Assembly (NCBI RefSeq): GCF_025144335.1
Contig: NZ_CP083539.1
Location: 2,481,501 to 2,545,500, forward strand
Source of the DNA: Jannaschia sp. W003
Lineage (GTDB): Bacteria > Pseudomonadota > Alphaproteobacteria > Rhodobacterales > Rhodobacteraceae
Reading direction: 5' to 3'
DNA length: 64,000 bases
Program-made: the position numbers and the translations under genes
Notes under the pieces: generated by a model
Told to the model about the DNA's origin: nothing
The model's database searches: none
Seen by the model: the letters and a program-made list of their open reading frames with translations, nothing else
In this document: piece after piece, positions 9,264-18,856 of the stretch
How positions within the stretch are numbered: position 1 is the first letter of the stretch
Layout of the letters: the number at the start of each line of letters is the position of its first letter

Positions 9264-9278
9264 GAACAATGGGGGAAC
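9264..9278 (-). promoter_or_regulatory. LexA (SOS) box upstream of uvrA
   Basis: GAAC (9264-9267), seven bases, GAAC (9275-9278) on the plus strand, i.e. GTTC-N7-GTTC reading toward uvrA. This is the same exact consensus as at the imuA promoter. It lies 2 bp past the stop side of the upstream MFS gene and 104 bp before the uvrA ATG. A clear -35/-10 pair was not identified. Confidence 0.85.
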
Positions 9279-9280
9279 GC

Positions 9281-10441
9281 CTAGCAGTCTTCGGGGGCCG
9301 CCGCCAGCCCCCGGAGGCCGGCCTCGGCCCGTGCGCCGGACCACGCCGCCAGCACCGCGCCGAGGGCGCAGGCCGCCAGCACGAGGGCCAATAGCGCCTC
9401 GCGCCCCCCCGCCGCGAAGAGCAGCGCCATCACGGGCGTGCCCGTGACCGTCCCGAGGTTGCCGAACTGGGCGATCGCCCCGGTGGCGCGGGCGCGGCTG
9501 CGGGGATCGGCGTTCCAAGCGGCGATGGCGGCGAAGGACGCGCCCGGGACGAGGCCCATCGCGGCGAACATCGCCTCGGCGGCGAGGGGGACTCCCAGCG
9601 CGATGCCCCCCGCCCCCAGCGCCGTGCCCATGAAGCCGGCGACGGTCACCCACCATGGCGGCAGACGGCGGCACAGGGCGCCCCCGGCGAGCGTCGAGGC
9701 GAGGGTGACGAGAGACCAGACGCTCGCCGCCGCAACTGGGCGGCCCAGCGCCTCGGGCAGGAAGGTGAGCGCGGCGAGGAACAGGAAGGTGTAGGGAAAG
9801 AAGCCCAGCGCCGGGGCGACCTGGGCGAGGCGGCCATAGACCGCGCGGTGCACCGCGACGGGGCGCAGGTCGAGCGGAGCGCGGGCGATGCGCGGCACGC
9901 GGCGCCAGAGAAGCGCGGCCAGCGCCAGCATCGCCGCTCCGTTGGCGAGGAACAGGAGCGGCAAGCCCCCCGCCCCGACGAGCCGGGGGAACGCGAGCGC
10001 CGAGAGCGCAAGCGAGGTGCCGAAGAACGTGCCCCACAGCCCCATGGCGAGGGGGCGGTCCCGGTCCGAGGCGGCGGCGGCGATCAGCGGCGGCCCCGCC
10101 ACCACCAGCGCGAGGTGGGCGATTCCCTCCACCGCGCGCAGGGCGGCGAAGACGGGGAACGGCGGCATCGAGGCCAGCAGGAGCGACACGGCGCCCCCGA
10201 GGGCCAGCCCGCCGAGGTAGCTGCGCCCCGGCCCCAGCGCCGCCACCACGCCCCCCGCCATCGCCCCGAGCACCAGCCCCATCAGCCCCACGAGGCTGAC
10301 CAGCACCGCGACCCCGGCGACGTCGCGCCCGAAGGCCTCGGCCAGCAGGGGCAGCGTGAGCGCCGCCTTGCCGAACTGCGCGGCGGCGAGCAGGCCGCCG
10401 AGATAGACGAGGAGGATCAGCGGGCGGTCGGAGCGGTCCAT
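9281..10441 (-). CDS. MFS transporter, substrate unknown
   Basis: A 386-residue hydrophobic protein with about 12 predicted membrane segments, start [20 protein letters not shown] at the ATG 10441. The open frame extends 105 codons further upstream, but that part is arginine/proline-rich and unlike a transporter, so the ATG just before the first membrane helix is chosen. Major facilitator features include the A-type loop region after helix 2 ([14 protein letters not shown]) and a repeat of that topology in the second half. The gene directly precedes uvrA on the same strand, but the uvrA LexA box lies between them, so co-regulation is not implied. Confidence 0.85.
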   Translation of the reverse strand: MDRSDRPLILLVYLGGLLAAAQFGKAALTLPLLAEAFGRDVAGVAVLVSLVGLMGLVLGAMAGGVVAALGPGRSYLGGLALGGAVSLLLASMPPFPVFAALRAVEGIAHLALVVAGPPLIAAAASDRDRPLAMGLWGTFFGTSLALSALAFPRLVGAGGLPLLFLANGAAMLALAALLWRRVPRIARAPLDLRPVAVHRAVYGRLAQVAPALGFFPYTFLFLAALTFLPEALGRPVAAASVWSLVTLASTLAGGALCRRLPPWWVTVAGFMGTALGAGGIALGVPLAAEAMFAAMGLVPGASFAAIAAWNADPRSRARATGAIAQFGNLGTVTGTPVMALLFAAGGREALLALVLAACALGAVLAAWSGARAEAGLRGLAAAPEDC

Positions 10442-10616
10442 GCGTCCCGCATGGCATCCCCCGCGCCCGGCGGCGAGTCCCGCGCGCGCAGGGGCGGCTG
10501 CGCAGCTGCGACCGGCGCGCGGCTTCCCCGTCCGCCGCGGGGCCCGGTGTGATACGCTCCGCACGCGGGGGGCGGACGGAGGCGGGGCGACGAGGCCCCG
10601 CAAGGGAGGACACCCG

Positions 10617-10919
10617 ATGTACGCGAGAATCACGCCGTTCAAGATGAAGCGCGACAAGGTCGACGCAGCGAAGCGCAAGGCCGAGGAGATGCGCCCGCGC
10701 ATCCTCGCCCTGCCGGGAATGAAGCACTTCACCCTAGCGATGGACGAGGACGGCAAGGGCTACGTCGTGTCCCTCGTGGAAAGCCGCGAGATCTCCGAGA
10801 AGAACAAGGAGAAGGTGAAGGCCCTCTGGGGCGAGCTGAAGGACTTCCTCGAGACAATGCCCAAGCCCGAAGGCTACGAGGTCGTCCACGACTGGCAGGC
10901 CGCCGAGGCCCACGCCTGA
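10617..10919 (+). CDS. Small dimeric alpha-beta barrel (ABM-like) protein
   Basis: A 100-residue cytosolic protein starting MYARITPFKMKRDKVDAA, with a strong ribosome site AAGGGAGG 8 bp before the ATG at 10617. The pattern of a short strand, a charged helix (RDKVDAAKRKAEEMRP), strands MKHFTLAMDEDGKGYVVSLVES and a second helix fits the ferredoxin-like antibiotic-biosynthesis-monooxygenase fold. No active-site signature is evident, so it may be a structural or stress-related relative. Divergent from the MFS gene and convergent with lpdA. Confidence 0.75.
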   Translation: MYARITPFKMKRDKVDAAKRKAEEMRPRILALPGMKHFTLAMDEDGKGYVVSLVESREISEKNKEKVKALWGELKDFLETMPKPEGYEVVHDWQAAEAHA

Positions 10920-10927
10920 ACGCGAAA

Positions 10928-10951
10928 GGCCACCGCCTCCCGGCGGTGGCC
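10928..10951. terminator. Hairpin between convergent genes (likely lpdA terminator)
   Basis: Perfect 10-bp stem GGCCACCGCC (10928-10937) / GGCGGTGGCC (10942-10951) with a 4-base loop. Read on the minus strand it is followed by TTTCGCG, so it fits best as the lpdA terminator. On the plus strand no T-run follows. It could act on both convergent genes. Confidence 0.6.
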
Positions 10952-10971
10952 CCCTGCCCCGTGCGGGCCGG

Positions 10972-12363
10972 TCAGAAGTGGATCGCGCGCCCGTCCGCGT
11001 CGAGCACGGACTCGTGCATCATCTCCGACAGGGTCGGGTGCGGGAACACCGTGTGCGCGAGATCCTCCTCGGTGGTCTCGAGCTGGCGGCCCACCACGTA
11101 GCCCTGGATCAGCTCCGTGACCTCGGCGCCCACCATGTGCGCGCCCAGCAGTTCGCCGGTCTCCTTGGAGAAGATCGTCTTGACCATGCCCTCGGGCTCG
11201 CCGAGCGCGATGGCCTTTCCGTTGCCGATGAACGGGAAGTGCCCGACCTTGATGTCGTGGCCCGCCTCCTTGGCCTGCGCCTCGGTCAGGCCGACGCTGG
11301 CGACCTGCGGGTGGCAGTAGGTGCAGCCGGCGATGCTCTCGGGCCGCACGGGGTGCACGTCGTTCCGGCCGGCGACCAGCTCGGCCACCATGACGCCCTC
11401 GTGGGAGGCCTTGTGGGCGAGCCACGGCGCGCCCGCGATGTCGCCGATGGCATAGACGCCCTCGACGCCGGTGCGGCAGTACTCGTCGACCACCACGTGG
11501 GAGCGGTCGATCTTCACGCCCGCCTCCTCGAGCCCGAGGCCTTCGACGTTGCCGACGATGCCCACGGCGGAGATCACGGTGTCGAACTCGTGGGTCTCGG
11601 CCTTGCCCTTGGACTCGATGGTGGCGACGACCTTGTCCGCGGAGCGGTCCAGCGACTTGACGATGGCCTTCTCGAGGATGGTCATGCCCTGCTTCTGGAA
11701 CTGCTTCTTGGCGAACTTCGAGATCTCCTCGTCCTCGACGGGAAGGATCCGGTCCATCACCTCGACCACGGTCGTGTCTGCGCCCAGCGTGTTGTAGAAG
11801 CTGGCGAACTCGATGCCGATGGCGCCCGAGCCGATCACGAGCAGCTTCTTGGGCATGTGCGGCGGCTGGAGCGCGTGCTTGTAGCTCCAGACCCGCTCGC
11901 CGTCGGCTTCCAGACCGGGCAGGTTGCGGGCGCGGGCACCGGTGGCGACCACGATGGCGGGGGCCTCCAGCGTCTCGGTGCCCTTGTCGGTGGTGACTTC
12001 GACCTTGCCCTTCCCGACCAGCTTCGCGTCGCCCATGATCGAGGTGACCTTGTTCTTCTTGAACAGGTGCCCGATGCCACCCGAAAGCTGCTTGGCCACG
12101 CCACGCGAGCGCTTCACCACCGCATCGAGGTCGTAGTCGATCCCTTCCGCCTTCAGCCCGAACTCCTTGGCCCGGTGCATGAGGTGGAACACCTCGGACG
12201 AGCGCAGCATGGCCTTGGTCGGGATGCAGCCCCAGTTGAGGCAGATGCCGCCGAGGTGCTCGCGCTCAATGCAGGCGACCTTCAGGCCCAGTTGCGCGCC
12301 CCGGATGGCGGCCACGTAGCCGCCGGGGCCCGCGCCGATCACGATCATGTCGTATGAAGCCAC
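10972..12363 (-). CDS. lpdA: Dihydrolipoyl dehydrogenase (E3)
   Basis: FAD-dependent E3 subunit that reoxidises dihydrolipoamide in 2-oxoacid dehydrogenase complexes. Seen: FAD-binding GAGPGG (10-15), the redox disulfide CLNWGC (Cys41/Cys46), an NAD-binding GSGAIGIEFASF, and the C-terminal catalytic HPTLSEMMHE (His about 443). Length 463 is standard. No E1/E2 genes are adjacent, so which complex it serves (pyruvate, 2-oxoglutarate or glycine cleavage) cannot be said from context. Confidence 0.96.
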   Translation of the reverse strand: MASYDMIVIGAGPGGYVAAIRGAQLGLKVACIEREHLGGICLNWGCIPTKAMLRSSEVFHLMHRAKEFGLKAEGIDYDLDAVVKRSRGVAKQLSGGIGHLFKKNKVTSIMGDAKLVGKGKVEVTTDKGTETLEAPAIVVATGARARNLPGLEADGERVWSYKHALQPPHMPKKLLVIGSGAIGIEFASFYNTLGADTTVVEVMDRILPVEDEEISKFAKKQFQKQGMTILEKAIVKSLDRSADKVVATIESKGKAETHEFDTVISAVGIVGNVEGLGLEEAGVKIDRSHVVVDEYCRTGVEGVYAIGDIAGAPWLAHKASHEGVMVAELVAGRNDVHPVRPESIAGCTYCHPQVASVGLTEAQAKEAGHDIKVGHFPFIGNGKAIALGEPEGMVKTIFSKETGELLGAHMVGAEVTELIQGYVVGRQLETTEEDLAHTVFPHPTLSEMMHESVLDADGRAIHF

Positions 12364-12468
12364 TGCGGCATCCTCCCGAACTCGTTCAACGTCGAACTAC
12401 CCGCAAAGCGCGTGTCAGGCCAGCGTCCGGGACGGCAAGGCGGCGATGCGCCGCGCGCAAGCGTGGGC

Positions 12469-13047
12469 TCAGGCGGCCTGGGCCTGCAACTCGCGCAGCA
12501 CGGCGCCGTAGCCGCCGGCCTCGACCATGGCGCGCTCGGCCTCGGTGCTCTCGCGGCCAAGCGCCTCGTTGCGGTAGGGGAAGCGCCCGTAGCGGCGGAT
12601 CACCTCGCGGTGGGCGCGGGCGTGGAGCAGCGTCTCGGTGGACTCCATCCGCCCGAGGATCAGCCGCACGGCGCGGTGCTGATCGGGCCCGGTCTCGGAA
12701 TGCTCAAGGGGCAGGTAGAAGAACTGCCGCCCGGGGTTCGGGATCTCGCGATCCTGTCCCGCGCGGATCGCCTGCTTGGCGACGGCGAGGGCGAGCGGGT
12801 CCGAGGCGAAGGCCCGTCCCGAGCCGCGGAACATATTGCGCGGGAACTGGTCGGTAAGGATCAGGAAGCCCAGCGCGCCGCGCGCGGTGGCGGGCCAGTC
12901 GTCGAGCGCCCCCGCCATCGCCGCCTCCCACGTGGGCAGGAAGCGCTCGCGGATGCGCGCATCCAGCGCGTCGTCGGCGACGTACCAGTCCTTCGGCTCG
13001 CACTCCTCGAGCCAGAAGCGGCAGACGGTCTCGGCGGTCTCGGTCAT
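12469..13047 (-). CDS. DUF924 family protein
   Basis: A 192-residue, largely helical cytosolic protein, start MTETAETVCRFWLEECEPKD at ATG 13047, preceded by GGGGGAAG. Motifs of the DUF924 family (TPR-like alpha-solenoid) are clear: FLILTDQFPRNMFRG and GRQFFYLPLEHSE. The family has no established biochemical function. The open frame runs far upstream, but only this portion has family character. It follows an MFS carrier gene on the same strand with a 53-bp gap. Confidence 0.88.
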   Translation of the reverse strand: MTETAETVCRFWLEECEPKDWYVADDALDARIRERFLPTWEAAMAGALDDWPATARGALGFLILTDQFPRNMFRGSGRAFASDPLALAVAKQAIRAGQDREIPNPGRQFFYLPLEHSETGPDQHRAVRLILGRMESTETLLHARAHREVIRRYGRFPYRNEALGRESTEAERAMVEAGGYGAVLRELQAQAA

Positions 13048-13100
13048 GCTGTTCTTCCCCCTGCATTCCCAACGCCCCGGGCCGGCCCGACGGTTCCCGT

Positions 13101-14387
13101 TCAGGCCGCGGATGCCGCCGGCGCCCCCTCGGGCTCGGTCCCGTCCCCGTCGGCCGCCTGCTCCTCCCACTCCTCGGCCATGGCGGTCATGGTCACGGGC
13201 GTGGCGGCAGCGGCCGACATCGGCAGAACCGGCGCCAAATCGCCCTCGTAGGCGGGACGCTGGGTCATGCGGTAGGCGGCGTAGGCGGCCAGCGCAGCCA
13301 TCAGCACGCCGATGAACAGGAAGAAACCGCCGGGGCCGACCAGCCCCATCACCCAGCCCGTGACCAACGGCCCCGAGATCGCGCCGAGGCCGTTGATGAA
13401 CAGCAGCCGCGCCGAGGCCGAGGCCATGTCCTCGGGCTCCAGGTAGTCGTTGGTGTAGGCCAGAAGCAGCGCGTAGAGGGGGTTGGCCATGCCGCCGATC
13501 AGGAAGGCCGCGAGCAGCAGGCCCCCGAAGCCGCCGACGCCGGCGAAGCCCAGGGCGCAGCCCGCGACGCCGATGACGGCCCCGCCGATCACCAGCTTGC
13601 GCCGGTCGTAGCGGTCCGAGGCCCAGCCCATCGGGTACTGCAGCAGCATGCCGCCGGTGTAGATGGCCGACACGAAGGCGGCGATCTCGGACGGCGTGAG
13701 GCGGGCGATGGCGCCGAACACGCCGGCCATGCCGAACACCGCGGAGAACACCGCGCCGAGCAGGAAGATGCCCACGCAGCCCAAGGGCGAGACGCGGTAG
13801 ATCTCGCGGAAGCTCATGGGCTTGGTGGTCTCGAAGGGCGGCACCGGGGTGGCGGCCAAGAGGATCGGCGTGAAGGCGAGGCTGACAAGCACCGAGATCA
13901 GCACGAACAGCGTGTAGCCCGAGGCGTCGCCGAAGGCGAAGATCGCCTGCGCGATCACGATCCCCACCATCTGAGCGATGATGTAGAGTGACAGGGCCCG
14001 GCCCCGCGTCTCGTTGGTGGTCGAGTTGTTCAGCCAGCTCTCGGCGACGATGTAGACGCCGCAGAAGCAGAAGCCGAGGCCGAAGCGAAGCGCCGTCCAG
14101 GCCATCGGGTCGCGCAGGAGAGGGAACAGGATCAGCCCCGCCGAAACGAGGCTGCCGAGGGCCGCGAACACGCGCACGTGGCCCACGGTGCGGATCAACT
14201 CGGGCACGATGCGGCTGCCGAGCAGGAAGCCCGCGAAGTAGCCGGTCATGACCACCGACATGGACAGCGTCGAGAAGCCCTCCAGCTCGCCGCGCACGCC
14301 GAGCAGCGTGCCCTGCATGCCGTTGCCGATCATCATCAGCAGGATCCCGAGCAGCAGGGCCCAGGAGGATCGGACGACAGAGAGCAT
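13101..14387 (-). CDS. MFS transporter, YcaD-like
   Basis: A 428-residue major facilitator starting MLSVVRSSWALLLGILLMM, with about 12 membrane segments and a soluble acidic tail (EEWEEQAADGDGTEPEG). The RFGLGFCFCGVYIVAESWLN block after helix 4 and the GWASDRYDRRKLVIGG loop between helices 8 and 9 resemble the YcaD group of putative carriers, whose substrate is unknown. Transcribed toward the DUF924 gene, possibly together with it. Confidence 0.85.
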   Translation of the reverse strand: MLSVVRSSWALLLGILLMMIGNGMQGTLLGVRGELEGFSTLSMSVVMTGYFAGFLLGSRIVPELIRTVGHVRVFAALGSLVSAGLILFPLLRDPMAWTALRFGLGFCFCGVYIVAESWLNNSTTNETRGRALSLYIIAQMVGIVIAQAIFAFGDASGYTLFVLISVLVSLAFTPILLAATPVPPFETTKPMSFREIYRVSPLGCVGIFLLGAVFSAVFGMAGVFGAIARLTPSEIAAFVSAIYTGGMLLQYPMGWASDRYDRRKLVIGGAVIGVAGCALGFAGVGGFGGLLLAAFLIGGMANPLYALLLAYTNDYLEPEDMASASARLLFINGLGAISGPLVTGWVMGLVGPGGFFLFIGVLMAALAAYAAYRMTQRPAYEGDLAPVLPMSAAAATPVTMTAMAEEWEEQAADGDGTEPEGAPAASAA

Positions 14388-14501
14388 GGCGGTGCCTCGC
14401 GGGGATGACTCGGCCCGCCCCTACGCCTCGCCCCGGCGCGCAGCCATCCCCGAAACGACGCCCCCCCGGACGGCACCGTCGCAAAGGCGCGGTTTCCCGC
14501 C

Positions 14502-15566
14502 TCAGGCCCCCTCGGGGGCACCCCCGCCGGGCAGCAGCAGCGAGGCGTCGCCGTAGGAAAAGAAGCGGTAGCCCTCCCGCACGGCGTGGGCGTAGGCGGC
14601 CAGCATCCGCTCGCGCCCCATCATCGCGCTGACCAGCATCAGCAGCGTGGACTGCGGCAGGTGGAAGTTGGTGATCAGTCCGTCGGCCACGCGGAACCGG
14701 TATCCGGGGCGGATGAAGATGTCGGTGGTGCCCCGGAACGGCGCGATGGCGCCGTCCGCGGCGGCGCTCTCGACGAGGCGCAGCGCTGTGGTCCCGACGG
14801 GGATCACGCGGCCTCCCGCCGCCTTCGTGGCGGCGATGGCCTCGGCGGCCTCGGGGCGCACCTCGCCCCACTCGGCATGCATGCGGTGGGTCTCCACGTC
14901 CCCCACCGTGACGGGCAGGAAGGTGCCCGCGCCGACGTGGAGCGTGACCTCGGTGAACTGCACTCCGCGTACGCGCAGCGCCTCCAGCAGCGGCTCGTCG
15001 AAGTGGAGCGAGGCGGTGGGCGCGGCCACCGCGCCCGCGTGACGCGCCCAGACCGACTGGTAGTCGTCGCGGTCCGCCGCGTCGGGCGCGCGCTTCGAGG
15101 CGATGTAGGGCGGCAGCGGCATGGCGCCGGCGCGCTCGATGGCCCGATCGAGCGCCTCGCCTTCGGCGTCGAAGCGCACCGCGAGGCGCGCGCCGGTCTC
15201 CAGCACCTCCGCCTCCAGCCCGTCGAACACGAGCCGGTCGCCCACGCGCATCTTTCGCATGGGCTTGGCCAGCGCCTCCCATGCGCCATTGGGCCGCGCC
15301 TCGGTCAGGGTCAGCTCCACCTTCGCCCGCCCCGAGCCGTCGCGGCTCGCGCGCACCCGCTCGCCCGTCAGGCGCGCCGGGATCACCCGCGTGTCGTTCA
15401 GCACCAGCCGGTCGCCCGGGCGCAGCCAGTCCACGAGGTCGGTCACCCGGCCGTCCGTCAGCCGGTCCGGCTCCACCACCAGCAGCCGCGCCGCGGAGCG
15501 GGGCCGCGCGGGGCGGGTGGCAATCAGCGCGTCGGGCAGCGCGAAGTCGAAGTCGCTCAGTTTCAT
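14502..15566 (-). CDS. queA: S-adenosylmethionine:tRNA ribosyltransferase-isomerase QueA
   Basis: Transfers and isomerises the ribosyl group of SAM onto preQ1-modified tRNA to make epoxyqueuosine. Seen: [55 protein letters not shown] and [19 protein letters not shown], all QueA signatures. Length 354 is normal. It starts 9 bp after the stop of the large envelope gene upstream, so the two may be cotranscribed. No tgt gene is visible in the window. Confidence 0.96.
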   Translation of the reverse strand: MKLSDFDFALPDALIATRPARPRSAARLLVVEPDRLTDGRVTDLVDWLRPGDRLVLNDTRVIPARLTGERVRASRDGSGRAKVELTLTEARPNGAWEALAKPMRKMRVGDRLVFDGLEAEVLETGARLAVRFDAEGEALDRAIERAGAMPLPPYIASKRAPDAADRDDYQSVWARHAGAVAAPTASLHFDEPLLEALRVRGVQFTEVTLHVGAGTFLPVTVGDVETHRMHAEWGEVRPEAAEAIAATKAAGGRVIPVGTTALRLVESAAADGAIAPFRGTTDIFIRPGYRFRVADGLITNFHLPQSTLLMLVSAMMGRERMLAAYAHAVREGYRFFSYGDASLLLPGGGAPEGA

Positions 15567-15575
15567 GGCCCGCCC

Positions 15576-18500
15576 CTACTGCGAAGGCGGGGCGCGGCGG
15601 AAGATGTCGCGGAACCGTCCCGGCGTCAGGATCGACAGCGGGTCGACCGAGACGGACGGGGCGGCGGTCGCCCCCGCGAGGCGGTAGGTGAAGCCGAACA
15701 GGCCCTCGCCGCGCCGCGCGAACAGGGCGCCGAACAGGCCGTTCACGAAGTAGATCGGCGAGACCACGCCGCGGATGTCCATGCGCTTCGCGCCCATGTC
15801 GAACACCCCGTCGGCGGTGATCGACATGCTCGGCCCCACGGCGGCGGCGCGGCGGACGTCGATCCGCGAGGGGCCGAGCGTGAAGTCCGCCTCCACGGTC
15901 TCGAAGGGGAGCCCCTGCCCGCCGAGCTGCTCCACCAGCCCCACCACCGAGAGGGCCTGCAGCAGCGAGGCCACCGCGGGCACGTCGCGCACGCGGATGC
16001 CGCCGCCCACGATGCGGCCTCGCAGCACGCCCGCGGTGTCGGACGGCGCCAGCGTCAGGCGCATCGCGCCGCCGCGCGCGTCGCGGAACAGCCCCGCCGC
16101 CCGCAGCACCGCGCCCGCGTCGTCGGACCGCACCCGGACCACCGTGCCGCCCGCGTCCGGCTCCAGCGTCCCCGCAACCAGTGGTCCGCCGTTGACACGG
16201 CCCGAGAACTCACCGCTTCCGCCCCCCAGCCGCGCGCGCAGGTCGCCCAGCGCGATTCCATCGGTGATCTGGAGGCGGTCCAGCGTCACGGCGACGGGCG
16301 CTCCCTCGCCGCTCCCGCCGCCGCCTGCCTCGCCCAGTGCGGCCAGCGCGCCGCGCAGGTCCGCGCTCGCGCCGCTCGCGCGGATCTCGGGCGGCTTGCC
16401 CCGCCCGCGCCCCTGGAACGCGACCGCGCCGCGGAACCAGGGCGTGCGGACCCCCTCGAACCGCGCCGCTTCCAGCGCGCCGCCGGGGCGCAGGGTGACC
16501 CGCCCCGCGCCGCGCAGGCCCGGCGCTTCCAGCGAGAGGCGCGTGACTTCGGGCACCGACCCCAGGGTCGCCTCGGCCTCCAGCGTGGCGGCGGTGCCCG
16601 CCGCCTTGCGCCAGCCGATCGCCGGGATGCGGGCGGCCATGCCGCGCAGGTCGCTGCGCGCGCTCAGGCGGGGCGGCCCGCCGGGCGGCAGAGCGACGTC
16701 GAGCGCGACCGCCGTGCGCCCCGACAGCGCCACCGCATCGAGCGCGATCCCCAGCCGCGCCAGCCCCTCGGGCGTGGCCGTGGCCGTGCCCCGCAGCCGT
16801 CCGGGCGGCATCCGCGGGGGCGTTCCCGGCCCGGGCGTCGCGCGGGGCGGCGGCAACGGCTGGCGCCACGTGCCCCGGAACGGGACGCCCTCGAAGCGCG
16901 CGTCGCCCGCGATCTCCACCGCCTCCCAGCTCGCCCGCAGGTCCAGCGCGTCGGCCTCGATGCGACGGCCAGGGATCAGACGCTCGGACACGACATCCGC
17001 CAGGCGCACCTCCGCGTTCCACGCGACGTCGGCGGGGGCATTGCCTGGCCGCAGCGGCAGAGCGATCGCGACGGCGGCCTCGGCCCGGCCCGACACCAGC
17101 GCGGGGGTGCGGCCGATCCGCTCCATCAGCCGGAACGGTGGGCGGTCGAGCACGCGCAGCACGTCGCCCACGGCGCCCGACGCGCGCAGCGCGATCTCGG
17201 CGCGGATCGGTTTCACGGCGACATCGGGCAGCACCAGCCGCGTGCCCGCCACGTCGAGCACACCGCCCGCCTCGTCGGCCTGCACGGTCCCGCTATCCAG
17301 ACGCACCGCGAGGCGTCCGTCCTGGAGCTGCAACGCGCCGCGCCCGCCCGTGGCGGGGGGCATGGTACGCATCCAGCGGACGGTAGCATCCTCGAACCCG
17401 AAGCTTGCCGCGAGCACGGGCTTCGCGCCCGGCACGGCCCGCAGCGAGGCGCGCACGTAGCGCGCGGTGCCCTCGGCGACGTTCTCCGCGAACCACCGCC
17501 GCGCACCCGGTGCCACCGCGGGGGGCCAGAGCGCGCGCAGCGGCTCCACCGCCATGCGCGGGATCGCCGCCTCGCCGCCCACGTGCCAGCCATTCGCTTC
17601 CTGCCGCGCCGTGCCGCGCGCGGTGAGCGCGCCCGACGGACCGGACAGGGTCGCCCGGCCCAACTCCACCCGCAGCGGCGCGCGGGTGATCCGCAGCGAC
17701 AGCGCGCCGTCGTCGAACCGGGCGGCCTGCTTCAGCAGGCCGTCGGGGTCGAGCCGCAACGCCCCGATCCGCGCCTGCGCCGAGACGGGACCGTTGAGAC
17801 GCTCGGGCAGGATCAGCCGGCCCGACGCGTCGAGCGAAAGGCCCGGCCCCCGGGCGGCGATCTCCGGCAGTTCGACCGCGGTGGCGCCCGGCATCCACCG
17901 CATGCGCAGTCGCGTCCGGTCGAGCACGCGGCCCGCGGCGGCGACGTCTCTCGCCTCGGCCCGCGCCGTCACGGGCAGGAGCGTGCCGTCGGGCGCGAGG
18001 CGCATCCGCGCGTCGACCCGTACGCGTCCCGCGATGTCCGGAGGCGTGCCCGAGCCGGGTAGCGCCGCCATCAGCGTCGCGAGAGCGGTCTCCTCCAGCG
18101 CCAACCGCGCCTGCACGCCGCGGGCGTCGCGTGTGGCATCCAATCGCAAGACGGCGCCGGACGACTCGGCCTCCGCCTCCAGCTGCACGGTGCTGCCGCG
18201 CCGGCGGATCGCCGCGTCGAGCGCGACGATCTGCTCCCCCGCGAGGGCCGGAGCGTCGACGAGAAGGCGCGCTCCGTCGAGCCGCACCATCTCGAGCGCC
18301 TCCACCAGCGGCGAGGCGAGCGCCGCGTCCAGCGCTGCCAGCGCCTCCGCGCCGTTCGCCGGCAGCCGCCCCCCGCCGCCCCCGAAGGCCAGCGACCACC
18401 GCCCGTCCGCGCCGCGCCGGAGCGCCGCCTCGGGCCGCTCGATCACCACCGCGCGGGGCCGCACCCGGCCCCGCAGCAGAGCGCCTCCGTCCAGCGCAAC

Positions 18501-18794
18501 CCGCAGCGCCGGCAGCGCCAGCACCGGCGTGCCCCCGCGCTGCAACACCGCCCCGCGCACCACCAGCCGCAGCGCCGCCGCGTCGCGGTCGAAGGCTAGG
18601 GCAACGCCACCCACGCTGACGGAGGCGTCGCCGAGCCCGCGGTTCGCGCGCGCCTCGATCCGCTCCACCGCCCAGCGCGGCAGCGCGGCGGGCGCGTGGG
18701 CGAGCCGCACCGCCGTGCCCGCCGCCAGCCCCGCCGCCACGAGCGCGAGCAGAAGCGCGAGGCGCAGCAGATGGAGGGCGGAGCGGCGGACCAT
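15576..18794 (-). CDS. YhdP/AsmA-like large envelope protein
   Basis: A 1,072-residue protein with one N-terminal membrane helix (about residues 7-25 from the ATG at 18794) and a long periplasmic region rich in beta-type repeats. The C-terminus has the AsmA/YhdP-type ending DVRRAAAVGPSMSITADGVF...YFVNGLFGALF and ...PSVSVDPLSILTPG. Relatives (AsmA superfamily, DUF3971) are thought to form lipid-transfer bridges for phospholipids between the membranes; that role is inferred from family. Length is typical of YhdP (~1,100-1,270). It is divergent from bcp with only 62 bp between starts. Confidence 0.85.
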   Translation of the reverse strand: MVRRSALHLLRLALLLALVAAGLAAGTAVRLAHAPAALPRWAVERIEARANRGLGDASVSVGGVALAFDRDAAALRLVVRGAVLQRGGTPVLALPALRVALDGGALLRGRVRPRAVVIERPEAALRRGADGRWSLAFGGGGGRLPANGAEALAALDAALASPLVEALEMVRLDGARLLVDAPALAGEQIVALDAAIRRRGSTVQLEAEAESSGAVLRLDATRDARGVQARLALEETALATLMAALPGSGTPPDIAGRVRVDARMRLAPDGTLLPVTARAEARDVAAAGRVLDRTRLRMRWMPGATAVELPEIAARGPGLSLDASGRLILPERLNGPVSAQARIGALRLDPDGLLKQAARFDDGALSLRITRAPLRVELGRATLSGPSGALTARGTARQEANGWHVGGEAAIPRMAVEPLRALWPPAVAPGARRWFAENVAEGTARYVRASLRAVPGAKPVLAASFGFEDATVRWMRTMPPATGGRGALQLQDGRLAVRLDSGTVQADEAGGVLDVAGTRLVLPDVAVKPIRAEIALRASGAVGDVLRVLDRPPFRLMERIGRTPALVSGRAEAAVAIALPLRPGNAPADVAWNAEVRLADVVSERLIPGRRIEADALDLRASWEAVEIAGDARFEGVPFRGTWRQPLPPPRATPGPGTPPRMPPGRLRGTATATPEGLARLGIALDAVALSGRTAVALDVALPPGGPPRLSARSDLRGMAARIPAIGWRKAAGTAATLEAEATLGSVPEVTRLSLEAPGLRGAGRVTLRPGGALEAARFEGVRTPWFRGAVAFQGRGRGKPPEIRASGASADLRGALAALGEAGGGGSGEGAPVAVTLDRLQITDGIALGDLRARLGGGSGEFSGRVNGGPLVAGTLEPDAGGTVVRVRSDDAGAVLRAAGLFRDARGGAMRLTLAPSDTAGVLRGRIVGGGIRVRDVPAVASLLQALSVVGLVEQLGGQGLPFETVEADFTLGPSRIDVRRAAAVGPSMSITADGVFDMGAKRMDIRGVVSPIYFVNGLFGALFARRGEGLFGFTYRLAGATAAPSVSVDPLSILTPGRFRDIFRRAPPSQ

Positions 18795-18802
18795 GCGCCT
18801 TC

Positions 18803-18831
18803 TTGACGCCCGCCCGCCGGGGTTCCAAGAC
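18803..18831 (+). promoter_or_regulatory. Candidate promoter of bcp
   Basis: TTGACG (18803-18808), a 17-bp spacer and CAAGAC (18826-18831) precede the bcp ATG by 25 bp. The -35 is good and the -10 poor. It is the only plausible promoter in the 62-bp gap to the divergent envelope gene. Confidence 0.35.
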
Positions 18832-18856
18832 CGCCACCACCTTTCGGGAGATGCCC

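Noticed and set aside
10978-12357. Long plus-strand frame opposite lpdA
   Set aside because: Antisense shadow of a fully conserved lipoamide dehydrogenase.
14586-18062. A 1,158-codon plus-strand open frame across queA and the YhdP-like gene
   Set aside because: It spans two well-supported minus-strand genes, has no recognisable domain and is arginine/glutamine-rich shadow sequence.
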